From JAACFF01 sp963701435 (lineage in GTDB: Bacteria > Chloroflexota > Anaerolineae > Promineifilales > Promineifilaceae): 64,000 nucleotides of DNA. The notes beneath the pieces were generated by a model that did no database searches, had not been told where the DNA came from, and saw nothing but the letters and a program-made list of their open reading frames with translations. A program made the position numbers and the translations under genes. The stretch is taken from positions 806,001-870,000 of the forward strand of contig CAVPAL010000006.1 of the NCBI GenBank assembly GCA_963701435.1, written 5' to 3'. Below are positions 9,312-17,956 of the stretch, in pieces (position 1 is the first letter of the stretch; each line of letters opens with the position of its first letter).

Positions 9312-10499
9312 ATGCAAACGTCTCAACTCTGTCCAAACTGCGGCTGCGCCAGAATGCAGCCCTTTTATGAAGTCAAAAAGGTACCTGTCCACAGCGTTCT
9401 GCTGATGCAGAGTCGCGAACAGGCGCTGACTTATCCCAAAGGTGATATTACATTAGCTGCTTGCCACCATTGCGGCTTTATTTCTAATATTGATTTTGAC
9501 CCATCCGTGCATGAATATTTTGGCGATTATGAAGCAACCCAAGCGTACTCACCTACATTCAATAAATTCCACCGTAATCTGGCCCAACGCTTGATTGAAA
9601 CCTATGACCTGCATGACAAAGAGATTATCGAAATTGGATGCGGCATGGGGGAATTCCTGATTTTGTTGTGTGAAATGGGACCTAATAAAGGCGTCGGATT
9701 TGATCCCGCTTATGATGACACACGTCTTCAAAGCGCCGCCAAAGAGCGCATTACCTTTATCCCCGATTTTTACTCAGAAAAATATACACATTACGATGGT
9801 GATTTTGTCGTTTGCAAAATGACCCTGGAACATATTCCCGATACAGCCGAATTTGTGCGCACCGTGCGTCGTTCTTTGGGAGATCGTCCCAATACCATCG
9901 TCTTCTTTCAAATTCCCAATGGCTCCTACGTGATGCGGGACGTAGCCTTTTGGGATATTTATTACGAGCATTGCTCCTATTTCAATTTAGGATCGCTGGC
10001 TTATCTGTTTGAATCCAACGGATTTGAAGTGCTGGACCTGGACACTGAATACAATAACCAGTATTTAATGGTTGAAGCGCGGCCTTTACCGCTTGGTAAA
10101 CTGCATGAGCCAACAGCTAAAACCCGTGAATTGGTAAATGGTCTAAGGCAAGACGTTGAATACTTTATCAATCAATATCCCCAGCGGCATCAGTTTTGGC
10201 GCCAAAAGCTGCGAGAGATCAAAGAAGCGGGCCAAAAAGCGGTTATTTGGGGAGGCGGATCAAAAGGGGTAGCGTTTTTAACGACTTTAGGTATTCAAGA
10301 TGAAATCGGCTATGCTGTTGACATCAACCCGGTTAAAACCGGCACCTTTATGGCAGGAACGGGTCATGAAATAGCCGACCCGGAATTTTTGCATACTTAC
10401 CAGCCCGACGTTGTCATTATCATGAATCCTATCTATCGAGAAGAGATTCAAAGAGATTTGCAGCGTCTTGGTGTTGATGCAGAGATATTGACAGTCTAG
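9312..10499 (+). CDS. Sugar C-methyltransferase-like protein (paralogue 1)
   Basis: 395 residues from the ATG at 9312, which has AGAGG seven bases upstream; a TTG six codons earlier is less likely. The zinc block is CPNCGC plus CHHCG. SAM motif I reads IEIGCGMGEFL and the C-terminal domain contains VIWGGGSKGVAFLTTL and DINPVKTGTFM. Closely similar along its length to the 15660-16844 product and more distant from 8018-9292. Probably acts on a nucleotide-linked sugar, but the substrate is unknown. Confidence 0.78.
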   Translation: MQTSQLCPNCGCARMQPFYEVKKVPVHSVLLMQSREQALTYPKGDITLAACHHCGFISNIDFDPSVHEYFGDYEATQAYSPTFNKFHRNLAQRLIETYDLHDKEIIEIGCGMGEFLILLCEMGPNKGVGFDPAYDDTRLQSAAKERITFIPDFYSEKYTHYDGDFVVCKMTLEHIPDTAEFVRTVRRSLGDRPNTIVFFQIPNGSYVMRDVAFWDIYYEHCSYFNLGSLAYLFESNGFEVLDLDTEYNNQYLMVEARPLPLGKLHEPTAKTRELVNGLRQDVEYFINQYPQRHQFWRQKLREIKEAGQKAVIWGGGSKGVAFLTTLGIQDEIGYAVDINPVKTGTFMAGTGHEIADPEFLHTYQPDVVIIMNPIYREEIQRDLQRLGVDAEILTV

Positions 10500-10572
10500 T
10501 CTTGTAAGGGCGAACTTGTGTGCGCGCCCAAGAGGTAGACACCCGAGTCTGCCCGTACAAGCTTAATATTTC

Positions 10573-10604
10573 AGGAGCTTCCATATACATTTATGGAAGC
10601 TCCT
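10573..10604. other. Hairpin after the methyltransferase pair
   Basis: A 12-bp perfect inverted repeat (arms 10573-10584 and 10593-10604, eight-base loop) lies in the 225-base gap before the next surface-protein gene. No T-tract follows, so intrinsic termination is uncertain. Confidence 0.5.
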
Positions 10605-10724
10605 ACCGCATGAAAACGGGAGCCCCCAGCCTTAAACCAACTCGTAAGCGCATGAAGCTATCCTGATTTGAGTGCGAAAGCATAACAATATTTAGAGAAT
10701 AAAGGATGTGGAGTACAGATTATT

Positions 10725-13700
10725 ATGAACCCTTGGAGACATAAACATTTCGTCGTAGTAATTGCATTTTTTGTGCTTGGTGTTATGTTGCTTCAAATAG
10801 GTTCTCGTCCGGTGTTAGCAGGATTGTTCAATGCGACTCAGGAAGTAACTTATAAGGAGTATTGGGTTTCCCATGCGGAGTTTACGGGCGGATGTGGAGA
10901 GTATGACAGGCCAAATGGTTATAGCTGGTATATTGAACCCAGCGGTCGTTATGATACATCTTGCCAGAAATTCTTGGATTTTTCGATCCCGGATAATTTT
11001 TCAAACGCGCTTAAGGCCGAAATTTACCTTGACTTGTGGCGTAACCACGCGCAGCCATCGGCCAGGTTCAGCATTAACAACGGCCCGGTGCATGCGCCCG
11101 ATGTCGGCGATCCCTGGAGCCGTACCCCCTACGTGGCAGAGATTCCGCTTTCGGAATTAAATCAAGGAACCAATACGATTCAGGTTTGGGAAGGCGGTTC
11201 TGCGTTTCATGTGCATGACATAGCCTTCCGAATTTATTATGACGCAGACCACCCGCTGGCGCCCGGCAACAACAGCGATGTCACGCCGCCAACCGGCCAA
11301 CTGCTTACAATTCAAGATGACACCGGCGTCAAACAAGCTGGAGACGGCGGCAATCTTGCCATTGACAATGACCAACTGGTGTTGACTGCCAGCGTGGGCG
11401 CGGACGCCAAATTTGTTGAATTTCATGCTTTTTATGATGGATATGATGAAGACAACGATGGCGTCTCGCGCGATTGGCACAATCGCGGTCGCAATAACTG
11501 GTTTAAAGGCGGCACGGCCGCACAGCCGTTGGAAGGCACAATCGATCATATTGGCACAGTAGCGGTAAATGGGGCCGGTAACTATTCGGCTACCTGGAAT
11601 ATGCCGCATATCCCGGGTCAATCGGGCGTGCGGTTTAAGATTCGTATTGTCGATGGGGCAGGCAATGTCCGTGATGCAGCCGGAGGCGCCTCAGCAGTGT
11701 TTAACCTGGTGCGTACAAATCCTGTGGTCGCCTTCTTAATTCCCGGTTTCCAAGATGGCATCTTGCATCACGATGGCCAGTTCCCGGACGTCATCAGCCG
11801 CTACATTGATTTGCCGGCTGATGTGGCTGATTATGACACGGCCTATATCTTGGGCTCTTATTGGAAAAACCCCAAAATATCTATCAATGATCATTCTCAG
11901 TTTTTTGCTTTTGGCGAAGGTCAGGATTCCTGGACGGTCGCCAATAAAACAGTGCCCATCAGCCATCTTAAAGTAGGGCAAAATAAAATTACCTATTACC
12001 ATACCTCCGGTTTTGGTGAGTTCGTAGAAAAACCAGGACCTATGATTGTGTTGAAACGGACGTCCCCTGTGGGCGCCGATACCCGCGCGCCGCTTGTCCA
12101 CCGGCAAAATCCGCTGCCGGGCGCGACCTATGTCGATTCAGGCGCCAATGTTATCGCCTATATTTACGATGGCGGAACAGGTGTTGATCTGAATACCATT
12201 TCTATGAAAGTGAACGGTCAGACGGTTGGGCCGACAATTACAGGGGATAAATATTCATACCGCCTTGCTTATGATCCACCTTTCAATTTTTCACCTGGCG
12301 ACACTGTCCAGGTCAAAATTAATGCCTGCGATCTGTCGGGAAATTGTATGTCCGAGGCGTCTTACAGTTTTACGATCAAACCGCCTGCCGTGCCGGCGAC
12401 TTTTGTATCGGATGATTTCAACACATGTGAATTAGACAGCAGCATTTGGACGACATACGATCCGAAAAATGATGCGACATTTGAGATTGTGGACGCAAAA
12501 CGTGTCAAAATATCTGTACCGGGCGGCGTTTCACACGATATTTGGACAGGCGGCATTAAGGCTCCCACTATCATGCAGGCTTCGAATAATGGCCAGGTGG
12601 ATTTGGCGGCGAAGTTTGATTCACCAATGGCTACGGCCGTTCAAATGCAGGGGATTCTCATTAAGCAGGACGAAAATGATTTCATTCGTGTTAATTTCCA
12701 AAATGAAGGCGATGGGACGCGAATGATGGTCGCCGGGTTTACGAATGGCGTCATTGGGGCTAAAAAGAATGGTTTGATTGGTCCCGGTTTGCCTTTGTAC
12801 CTGCGTGTTGAACGCAATGAACTGGATTGGACGGCGTATTATTCATATGACGGTGCAGAGTGGTACCGGTTTTATGATTTTCAACATGAAATCACCGTGA
12901 CAGAAGTGGGCGTTTTTGCCGGCAATGCGGGCGCCACGCCACCTGCCTTTGAGTCGGTTGTTGACTTTTTCTTTAACAATGATTCACCCATTGATCCTCA
13001 AGATACAATCGGGTTGATCCTGCCGGTTGAAGTGGAGGGGAATGGCCAGGTGACGAAAGATCGTGAGTGTGGCAACCCGGTTGAGTTAACGGCCGTTTCC
13101 GATCCCGGCTGGTCTTTTGATTCTTGGCTAGGTTCTGTCATTGATGGTTTAACAGATTCCGTTGTAACGGCCGCGTTTGAGCTGAATGATGTTGTCACCG
13201 CGATTTTCACGCGTGATGAATATACATTGGAGGTCATCAAAGTTTATAATAGCGTTGATGACACGGAAGGCGGCAGCGTTACGCTTGATCCGGAACAGCC
13301 ATTTTATTATTACGAAGATGAGGTGTTGGTAACGGCCGTGGCCGATCCCGGCTGGACTTTTGATGGCTGGAGCGGCGCTTTAACAGGCGCAACCGCTGCC
13401 CAAACCTTGACAATGCTGCAAAACGAAAGCGTCACGGCAACCTTTACACAGGATCAGTATGAAATTAGCTACGATATTGTGGGTGAAGGCAGTGTGACCA
13501 TTGAACCGGATGGGCCTTATCTTTACGGCGACATTGTGACGTTAACGGCCGTTCCTGCAGACGGATATTATTTTGCCTCCTGGGCAGGTGGTATTTCAAG
13601 CAGCGATAATCCATTAGAAATATCCGTCACGTCAGACCTTGAGTTAACAGTTACCTTTACAGATAACCAGCCCCCGACTATCGACCCAATTGACGATGTC

Positions 13701-13988
13701 GAATTGATGATTGGCGAACCTTTAACAATCGTTGTAACAGCAGCAGATACGGATGGACCGGAGCCATTAACCTTTATGGCGGACGGCCTTCCGCCGGGCG
13801 CAACGTTTGTACAAACAAGCGCCACAACAGCCCAACTAACCTGGTTGCCCGGTTGTGGTGATAATGGTGAGCACCCGATTTTGTTTACTGTGTCAGATGG
13901 CATGACAGAGACCTACAAAAATGTACTCATAACAGTCAACGGCTATGGAATATGTACGCCCCTAATCTTAGGCGGCCCATCTTCCTAG
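10725..13988 (+). CDS. Large secreted multidomain surface protein
   Basis: 1087-residue exported protein. A signal peptide is visible to about residue 33. The N-terminal half contains beta-sandwich and Ig-like segments (a big_5-like stretch around RAPLVHRQNPLPGATYV). A DUF1349/laminin-G-like sandwich starts DDFNTCELDSSIW (about 563-750) and is followed by three to four InlB-type repeats with FDGWSGALTG. The end is a cadherin-like/putative-Ig domain (PPTIDPIDDVELMIG). It shares the sandwich-repeat core with 252-2687. Its place between methyltransferase and glycosyltransferase genes suggests that the cluster decorates or anchors these proteins, which is inference. Confidence 0.8.
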   Translation: MNPWRHKHFVVVIAFFVLGVMLLQIGSRPVLAGLFNATQEVTYKEYWVSHAEFTGGCGEYDRPNGYSWYIEPSGRYDTSCQKFLDFSIPDNFSNALKAEIYLDLWRNHAQPSARFSINNGPVHAPDVGDPWSRTPYVAEIPLSELNQGTNTIQVWEGGSAFHVHDIAFRIYYDADHPLAPGNNSDVTPPTGQLLTIQDDTGVKQAGDGGNLAIDNDQLVLTASVGADAKFVEFHAFYDGYDEDNDGVSRDWHNRGRNNWFKGGTAAQPLEGTIDHIGTVAVNGAGNYSATWNMPHIPGQSGVRFKIRIVDGAGNVRDAAGGASAVFNLVRTNPVVAFLIPGFQDGILHHDGQFPDVISRYIDLPADVADYDTAYILGSYWKNPKISINDHSQFFAFGEGQDSWTVANKTVPISHLKVGQNKITYYHTSGFGEFVEKPGPMIVLKRTSPVGADTRAPLVHRQNPLPGATYVDSGANVIAYIYDGGTGVDLNTISMKVNGQTVGPTITGDKYSYRLAYDPPFNFSPGDTVQVKINACDLSGNCMSEASYSFTIKPPAVPATFVSDDFNTCELDSSIWTTYDPKNDATFEIVDAKRVKISVPGGVSHDIWTGGIKAPTIMQASNNGQVDLAAKFDSPMATAVQMQGILIKQDENDFIRVNFQNEGDGTRMMVAGFTNGVIGAKKNGLIGPGLPLYLRVERNELDWTAYYSYDGAEWYRFYDFQHEITVTEVGVFAGNAGATPPAFESVVDFFFNNDSPIDPQDTIGLILPVEVEGNGQVTKDRECGNPVELTAVSDPGWSFDSWLGSVIDGLTDSVVTAAFELNDVVTAIFTRDEYTLEVIKVYNSVDDTEGGSVTLDPEQPFYYYEDEVLVTAVADPGWTFDGWSGALTGATAAQTLTMLQNESVTATFTQDQYEISYDIVGEGSVTIEPDGPYLYGDIVTLTAVPADGYYFASWAGGISSSDNPLEISVTSDLELTVTFTDNQPPTIDPIDDVELMIGEPLTIVVTAADTDGPEPLTFMADGLPPGATFVQTSATTAQLTWLPGCGDNGEHPILFTVSDGMTETYKNVLITVNGYGICTPLILGGPSS

Positions 13989-14111
13989 CATATGTATTAG
14001 TAATTTACATAAGATTCACAGTAATCACTTTACTGCTACAAGCCCGGTAAAAAATTGCGGATTTGAGGTTCCAATCATAATCAGAACCAGGTAATTTAGT
14101 CGAAATTGGAT

Positions 14112-14225
14112 TTAGGTAAACCGCGAAAAGTCATTTGATAAAGATAACTTGCAAAATCGCGGTTTCCTTGAAGGAATACCCAGATTTTCTTTACAGGAAT
14201 TCAAAAAACTTTCTGGGAATTATCT
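14112..14225. repeat. Dispersed intergenic repeat, copy B
   Basis: Full-length copy. The first half matches 2771-2827; the second half, through TTCCTTGAAGGAATACCCAG and AAAAAACTTTCTGGGAATTA, matches 63005-63102. The second half has complementary ends (CCCAGA and TCTGGG), so it could fold as a hairpin. No ORF inside. This may be a small non-autonomous mobile element. Confidence 0.65.
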
Positions 14226-14227
14226 AA

Positions 14228-14260
14228 GCCAGCCGGTATAGCCTTTTTATACCGGCTGGC
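14228..14260. other. Strong 13-bp hairpin upstream of a glycosyltransferase
   Basis: Arms at 14228-14240 and 14248-14260 are perfectly complementary (GCCAGCCGGTATA and its complement) around a seven-base loop. No T-tract follows. It abuts repeat copy B and may be part of it or a transcript end signal. Confidence 0.55.
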
Positions 14261-14378
14261 ATTGGGATTCAGGCAACCTCACAATACGACCGTCTACAAT
14301 TAAACCTTTGTTACGGGTTTTTCCCAGAAGGTGAATTTCAGACGTTAACAAGGCGCCAACATGTATAGGAACTGCCAT

Positions 14379-15530
14379 ATGACAACCAGAAAAATTGCGT
14401 TTTTAAGGCCGAGTCCCTCTATCCCGACTAATAAAACCATGGTCAGAGTGCTTGAAGAAAATTTTCCAGAATTTGAGATTGAAGTTTTTGATGTGCTGTC
14501 GCAGTTGGTTGGAAGGCGCGACATTCAAAACATTTATCATTCCTTTCGAGAATATTGGCTTGAACTCCTGTTAAATAAAAAACGCTTTCGCGCCACAATT
14601 GATCGGACACCCTACGCTTTTGAAAAAGTAAAACGTGTGCTCGCAGAAATTATAAACCCGGAAGAATACGCCTTTACCTTTCAGATGCAGTCCAAATTTG
14701 ACGGCAGCGTTAGCGGGGTTCCGCACTTTGTTTATACCGATCATACAAACCTTGCAAATTTATGGTATGCCGATGCGGAAGCACAAAAGCGCCTCTTTTC
14801 TCGTAAATGGGTCATTCTAGAAAAGAGTATCTATCAAAATGCCTTACGCGTTTTTACAAGAAGCTCGAACATTACCCGCTCGCTTGAAGAGCAGTACGGT
14901 ATCACGCCCGAGAAAATTCATTGCGTTTATGCCGGCAGTAATACAACAATCAATCAATATCATCACGATCCGGATCGGTATCACAACAAAATTATCCTCT
15001 ACGTTGGTATAGATTGGGAACGCAAGGGCGGCCCCACACTGCTTAGAGCATTTGAATTGGTTCGTAAGGTTCATCCTGACGCCACGCTTTTGATCGTAGG
15101 CGCCGCGCCAGATTTGAACGCGCCTAATTGCGAGGTAATTGGACCGGTGCCCCTCAATGAAGTGGCGCAATATTATGAAAAAGCATCGCTGTTCTGTTTA
15201 CCGACTCACCTGGAACCCTTTGGCATTGTTTTTGTTGAGGCATTGGCCTATGGGCTCCCTATTGTGGCCACAAAAATTGGCGCTTTGCCTGACATGGTAA
15301 AAGAACATAACAATGGCTTCTTGTTAGAACCTGGCGATTATGAAGGCATGGCGAAAGCGATGATTAAACTGCTCGATGCTCCCCAGATGGGCGCCCAATT
15401 TGGCGCCAACAGCTACCAATTATGGCAGCAGCGGTATAATTGGGCTGCTGTTGGCAAACGCTTGCGTGAACACATTGTTCCACTTTTAGTTACACAACCA
15501 GATTCCAATCAACCAATCATGACCGTGTAA
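14379..15530 (+). CDS. Glycosyltransferase family 4 protein
   Basis: About 383 residues. The C-terminal half carries the GT4 pattern: ILYVGIDWERKGG, ATLLIVGAA, a PLNEVAQYYEKASLFCLPTHLEPFG block with the ExFGxxxxE motif (EPFGIVFVEALAYG), and LPIVATKIGALPDMV. This transfers a sugar from a nucleotide donor in the cytoplasm. ATG 14379 has AGGA eight bases upstream; ATG 14361 also has a weaker AAGG, so the start is ambiguous by six codons. It likely contributes to the same surface glycan. Confidence 0.85.
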   Translation: MTTRKIAFLRPSPSIPTNKTMVRVLEENFPEFEIEVFDVLSQLVGRRDIQNIYHSFREYWLELLLNKKRFRATIDRTPYAFEKVKRVLAEIINPEEYAFTFQMQSKFDGSVSGVPHFVYTDHTNLANLWYADAEAQKRLFSRKWVILEKSIYQNALRVFTRSSNITRSLEEQYGITPEKIHCVYAGSNTTINQYHHDPDRYHNKIILYVGIDWERKGGPTLLRAFELVRKVHPDATLLIVGAAPDLNAPNCEVIGPVPLNEVAQYYEKASLFCLPTHLEPFGIVFVEALAYGLPIVATKIGALPDMVKEHNNGFLLEPGDYEGMAKAMIKLLDAPQMGAQFGANSYQLWQQRYNWAAVGKRLREHIVPLLVTQPDSNQPIMTV

Positions 15531-15659
15531 TTCTTATTTAAGCTTGCCCCCAATTGCATGCCCGTGAGCGCATCACGCGTTTAAATAATATTAATGTGGT
15601 TCTATTTGCAAAAGGGGCTGATCGCGCGCCCGTTATGATTGAAAAGGTGAATTAATTCC

Positions 15660-16844
15660 ATGAATACAGATAATCAATACCAATGTCCTGTTTGCGATGC
15701 CCCCGGTATGCAAGTTTTTGTTTCGATTCCGCAAGCGCCGGTTCACTGTAATTTGTTATGGTCTGACCGTGATGCGGCTCTAAAGGCTGCCAAAGGAGAT
15801 ATAGAACTTGCATATTGCGCCGAATGTGGACATATTTACAATGTTGCCTTTGATCTTGCTGCGATGGAATATACGCAGGCCTATGAAAATTCACTCCATT
15901 TTTCACCCCGATTTCAAGCTTTTGCGGAGAAACTGGCGCAAGGATTGATCGATCGTTATGGGTTACATGGTAAAGAAATTGTTGAAACGGGGGCCGGGCA
16001 AGGGGATTTTTTACGTTTGTTATGTGAATTGGGTGACAATCACGGCTGGGGATTTGACGCCGCCTATGTGCCCAGTGAACAAGATTTGCAAGATGAACGT
16101 ATCACGTTTGTGCAAAGTTTCGATTGGTGGGACTATATCGAGCAAGCCCCGGATATGTTTTATACCCGGCATGTGCTGGAACATATAGAAAAGCCGCAGG
16201 AATTTATGCAAACAATCCGGGACAAAATTGGCGATCGTAAAGACACGCTTGTATTTTTTGAAATGCCTAACATGGCGTATACACTGCGTGAACTGGCTAT
16301 TTGGGACATTTTGTATGAGCATTGCTCCTATTTTACCAGCTCGTCTCTGACGCGTTTGTTTTGCCGCAGCGGCTTTCAGGTTAAGCGCACAGAAGAGGTG
16401 TATGCGGGGCAATTTTTGACGATTGAGGCCTTTCCGGCTGCCTCCAGGCAAAATATCGACAATGCTGTATTCGCAGAATTGGCTGAAGTATCCGAACGGG
16501 TCACAGCTTTTTCCGAAGAATTCCGCCAAAAGGTTTCCGAATGGCAAACCCGCTTAGAGCAGTGGGCGCAAGCGGGCAAAAAAGTAGTTGCCTGGGGCGC
16601 CGGTACAAAGGGGGTTACTTTTCTAAATGTGCTCAATACAGACGAGAAGATCAAGTATATTATTGATATAAACCCGCGCAAAGAAGGCAAATTTGTGGTT
16701 GGAACGGGCCAACAAATAATGCCGCCACAATTTTTGCGTGATTATAAGCCCGATGTCGTCGTTTTGATGAATCCCATCTATCAAGAAGAAATTCGCCAGA
16801 TAATGGCCGATATGGGCTTAACGGCCGAATTTGCAATTGCATAA
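15660..16844 (+). CDS. Sugar C-methyltransferase-like protein (paralogue 2)
   Basis: 394 residues, closely similar to the 9312-10499 product. The zinc block is CPVCDA plus CAECG. SAM motif I reads VETGAGQGDFL, and the C-terminal domain has VVAWGAGTKGVTFLNVL and DINPRKEGKFV. The duplicates differ in many positions, so they probably act on different sugars or at different steps. It ends the glycan region. Confidence 0.78.
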   Translation: MNTDNQYQCPVCDAPGMQVFVSIPQAPVHCNLLWSDRDAALKAAKGDIELAYCAECGHIYNVAFDLAAMEYTQAYENSLHFSPRFQAFAEKLAQGLIDRYGLHGKEIVETGAGQGDFLRLLCELGDNHGWGFDAAYVPSEQDLQDERITFVQSFDWWDYIEQAPDMFYTRHVLEHIEKPQEFMQTIRDKIGDRKDTLVFFEMPNMAYTLRELAIWDILYEHCSYFTSSSLTRLFCRSGFQVKRTEEVYAGQFLTIEAFPAASRQNIDNAVFAELAEVSERVTAFSEEFRQKVSEWQTRLEQWAQAGKKVVAWGAGTKGVTFLNVLNTDEKIKYIIDINPRKEGKFVVGTGQQIMPPQFLRDYKPDVVVLMNPIYQEEIRQIMADMGLTAEFAIA

Positions 16845-16903
16845 GGAATCGTTCAAGTATTATTTCCTGGGCGCCTCTAAGCGCGGTCAACGCGCTCCAC
16901 AAC

Positions 16904-17353
16904 TCAACGATAAACCTGCGCTACAGAGTTTCGCAGTTCAACATAGATTGGATGTAAACAAATTATGATTTCGGCCATACGCCGGCCGATTTTTTGTTGG
17001 AAAGCGGGCGTTAAATTTTCGGAAGGAACGACCTCATAAATTTTAGACCAGCCGCGATCCCACATCTCGGCTTCAATGCTCTCCCCAAGCACATCTTTGA
17101 TTTCAAACAAATGACGCCGAAACCCCTCCAGCAAATAGCGATTTAAGCGTTTGTCGCCCGCCTCGCAGTGAAAACCGAGTTCCCATCCTCCTTGCCGGCG
17201 CACACGTGATACCTCATAATGCAGGCGTGATTCACCATAATGGAATTGAATCAGCCAACTGAAAGGCTGTTTTACCTGGATGTTTTGCAGCGCCGGGGGC
17301 AGATGCGGCCTGACCTGATCCGGCAGCGTGCGTAAAAATTTCGCGTTGGACAT
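16904..17353 (-). CDS. Hypothetical protein
   Basis: 149 residues when started at the ATG at 17353 (MSNAKFLRTL). A longer frame to 17410 would begin inside a 16-bp tandem repeat and has a repetitive N-terminus, so I prefer the shorter form. The sequence is charged and soluble-looking, with HYGESRLHYEVSR, GGWELGFHCEAGDKRLN and a C-terminal helix. I do not recognise the family. It is divergent from the next gene. Confidence 0.55.
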   Translation of the reverse strand: MSNAKFLRTLPDQVRPHLPPALQNIQVKQPFSWLIQFHYGESRLHYEVSRVRRQGGWELGFHCEAGDKRLNRYLLEGFRRHLFEIKDVLGESIEAEMWDRGWSKIYEVVPSENLTPAFQQKIGRRMAEIIICLHPIYVELRNSVAQVYR

Positions 17354-17362
17354 CGTTTGCAT

Positions 17363-17410
17363 TGGATATTGTTGCCACTGGATATGGTGGCCACTGGATA
17401 TAGTGGCCAC
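17363..17410. repeat. Three 16-bp imperfect direct repeats
   Basis: Units at 17363-17378, 17379-17394 and 17395-17410 share TGGATAT and TTGCCAC/TGGCCAC with few differences. They lie in the divergent gap between 16904-17353 (minus) and 17538-17852 (plus). Iterons of this kind can be operator sites; as the unit is not a multiple of three, a coding role is unlikely. Confidence 0.65.
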
Positions 17411-17537
17411 TGTTTGTAAAAACTCTCTATCAGCAGTAAGATCACCCCATCCAAATGAGAGACCTTTAACGGGATCAACCTGACAATCGGAAGGATTGTA
17501 TAATTATTATTGACATTCTGCTAGCGGCGAAATTATT

Positions 17538-17852
17538 ATGGACGAAGCAAAAGGCATCAAACTGCTCCTCTCTTATGAGGTTAAGCAAGAGAAATTACAA
17601 GAATACTACCAGTTTGTAATGGGGCGCTATTTGCCTGCACTACAAGAATTAGGATTTCAGATGAGTGAAGCGTGGCACACTGCTTACGGCGAAGCGCCCA
17701 ATCGTATGCTTGGTTTTGTTTGCAATGATGAAGACACGATGCAAGAACTCCTGTCGAGTACATCGTGGGTAGAGCTAAATGATGAGCTGGAAGATTATGT
17801 AATTAACTTTGATTACAAATTTATTCCTTACCGGGGTGGATTTCAGCTGTAA
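17538..17852 (+). CDS. Small conserved-looking hypothetical protein
   Basis: 104 residues, soluble. The layout (KLLLSYEVKQEKLQEYYQFV, then a segment with PNRMLGFVCND and a C-terminal FDYKFIPYRGGFQL) resembles a ferredoxin-like alpha/beta (Dabb/NIPSNAP-type) fold, a weak impression only. It sits 105 bases before rarA. Function unknown. Confidence 0.6.
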   Translation: MDEAKGIKLLLSYEVKQEKLQEYYQFVMGRYLPALQELGFQMSEAWHTAYGEAPNRMLGFVCNDEDTMQELLSSTSWVELNDELEDYVINFDYKFIPYRGGFQL

Positions 17853-17956
17853 ATTTCCATATTTGCCGTCAAGGGCTGTTTTGTTTAGTTGCCAAACCTG
17901 TTTTGTTGCTTCCATAAAGAAATTCGTTGCCCTTTCTTCAAACTTACAATTAATCC

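Larger units (their letters stand above)
13989..14378. other. Gene-free gap with repeat and hairpin
   Basis: About 390 bases without a coding frame that I can support. It holds dispersed-repeat copy B (14112-14225) and a strong hairpin (14228-14260). The remaining sequence shows no RNA gene or riboswitch that I recognise. Confidence 0.6.

Noticed and set aside
15560..15655. Short frame ending NINVVLFAKGADRAPVMIEKVN-like residues before the methyltransferase (partial protein tail)
   Set aside because: Protein-like, possibly a remnant of a lost gene, but too short to name and lacking a start.
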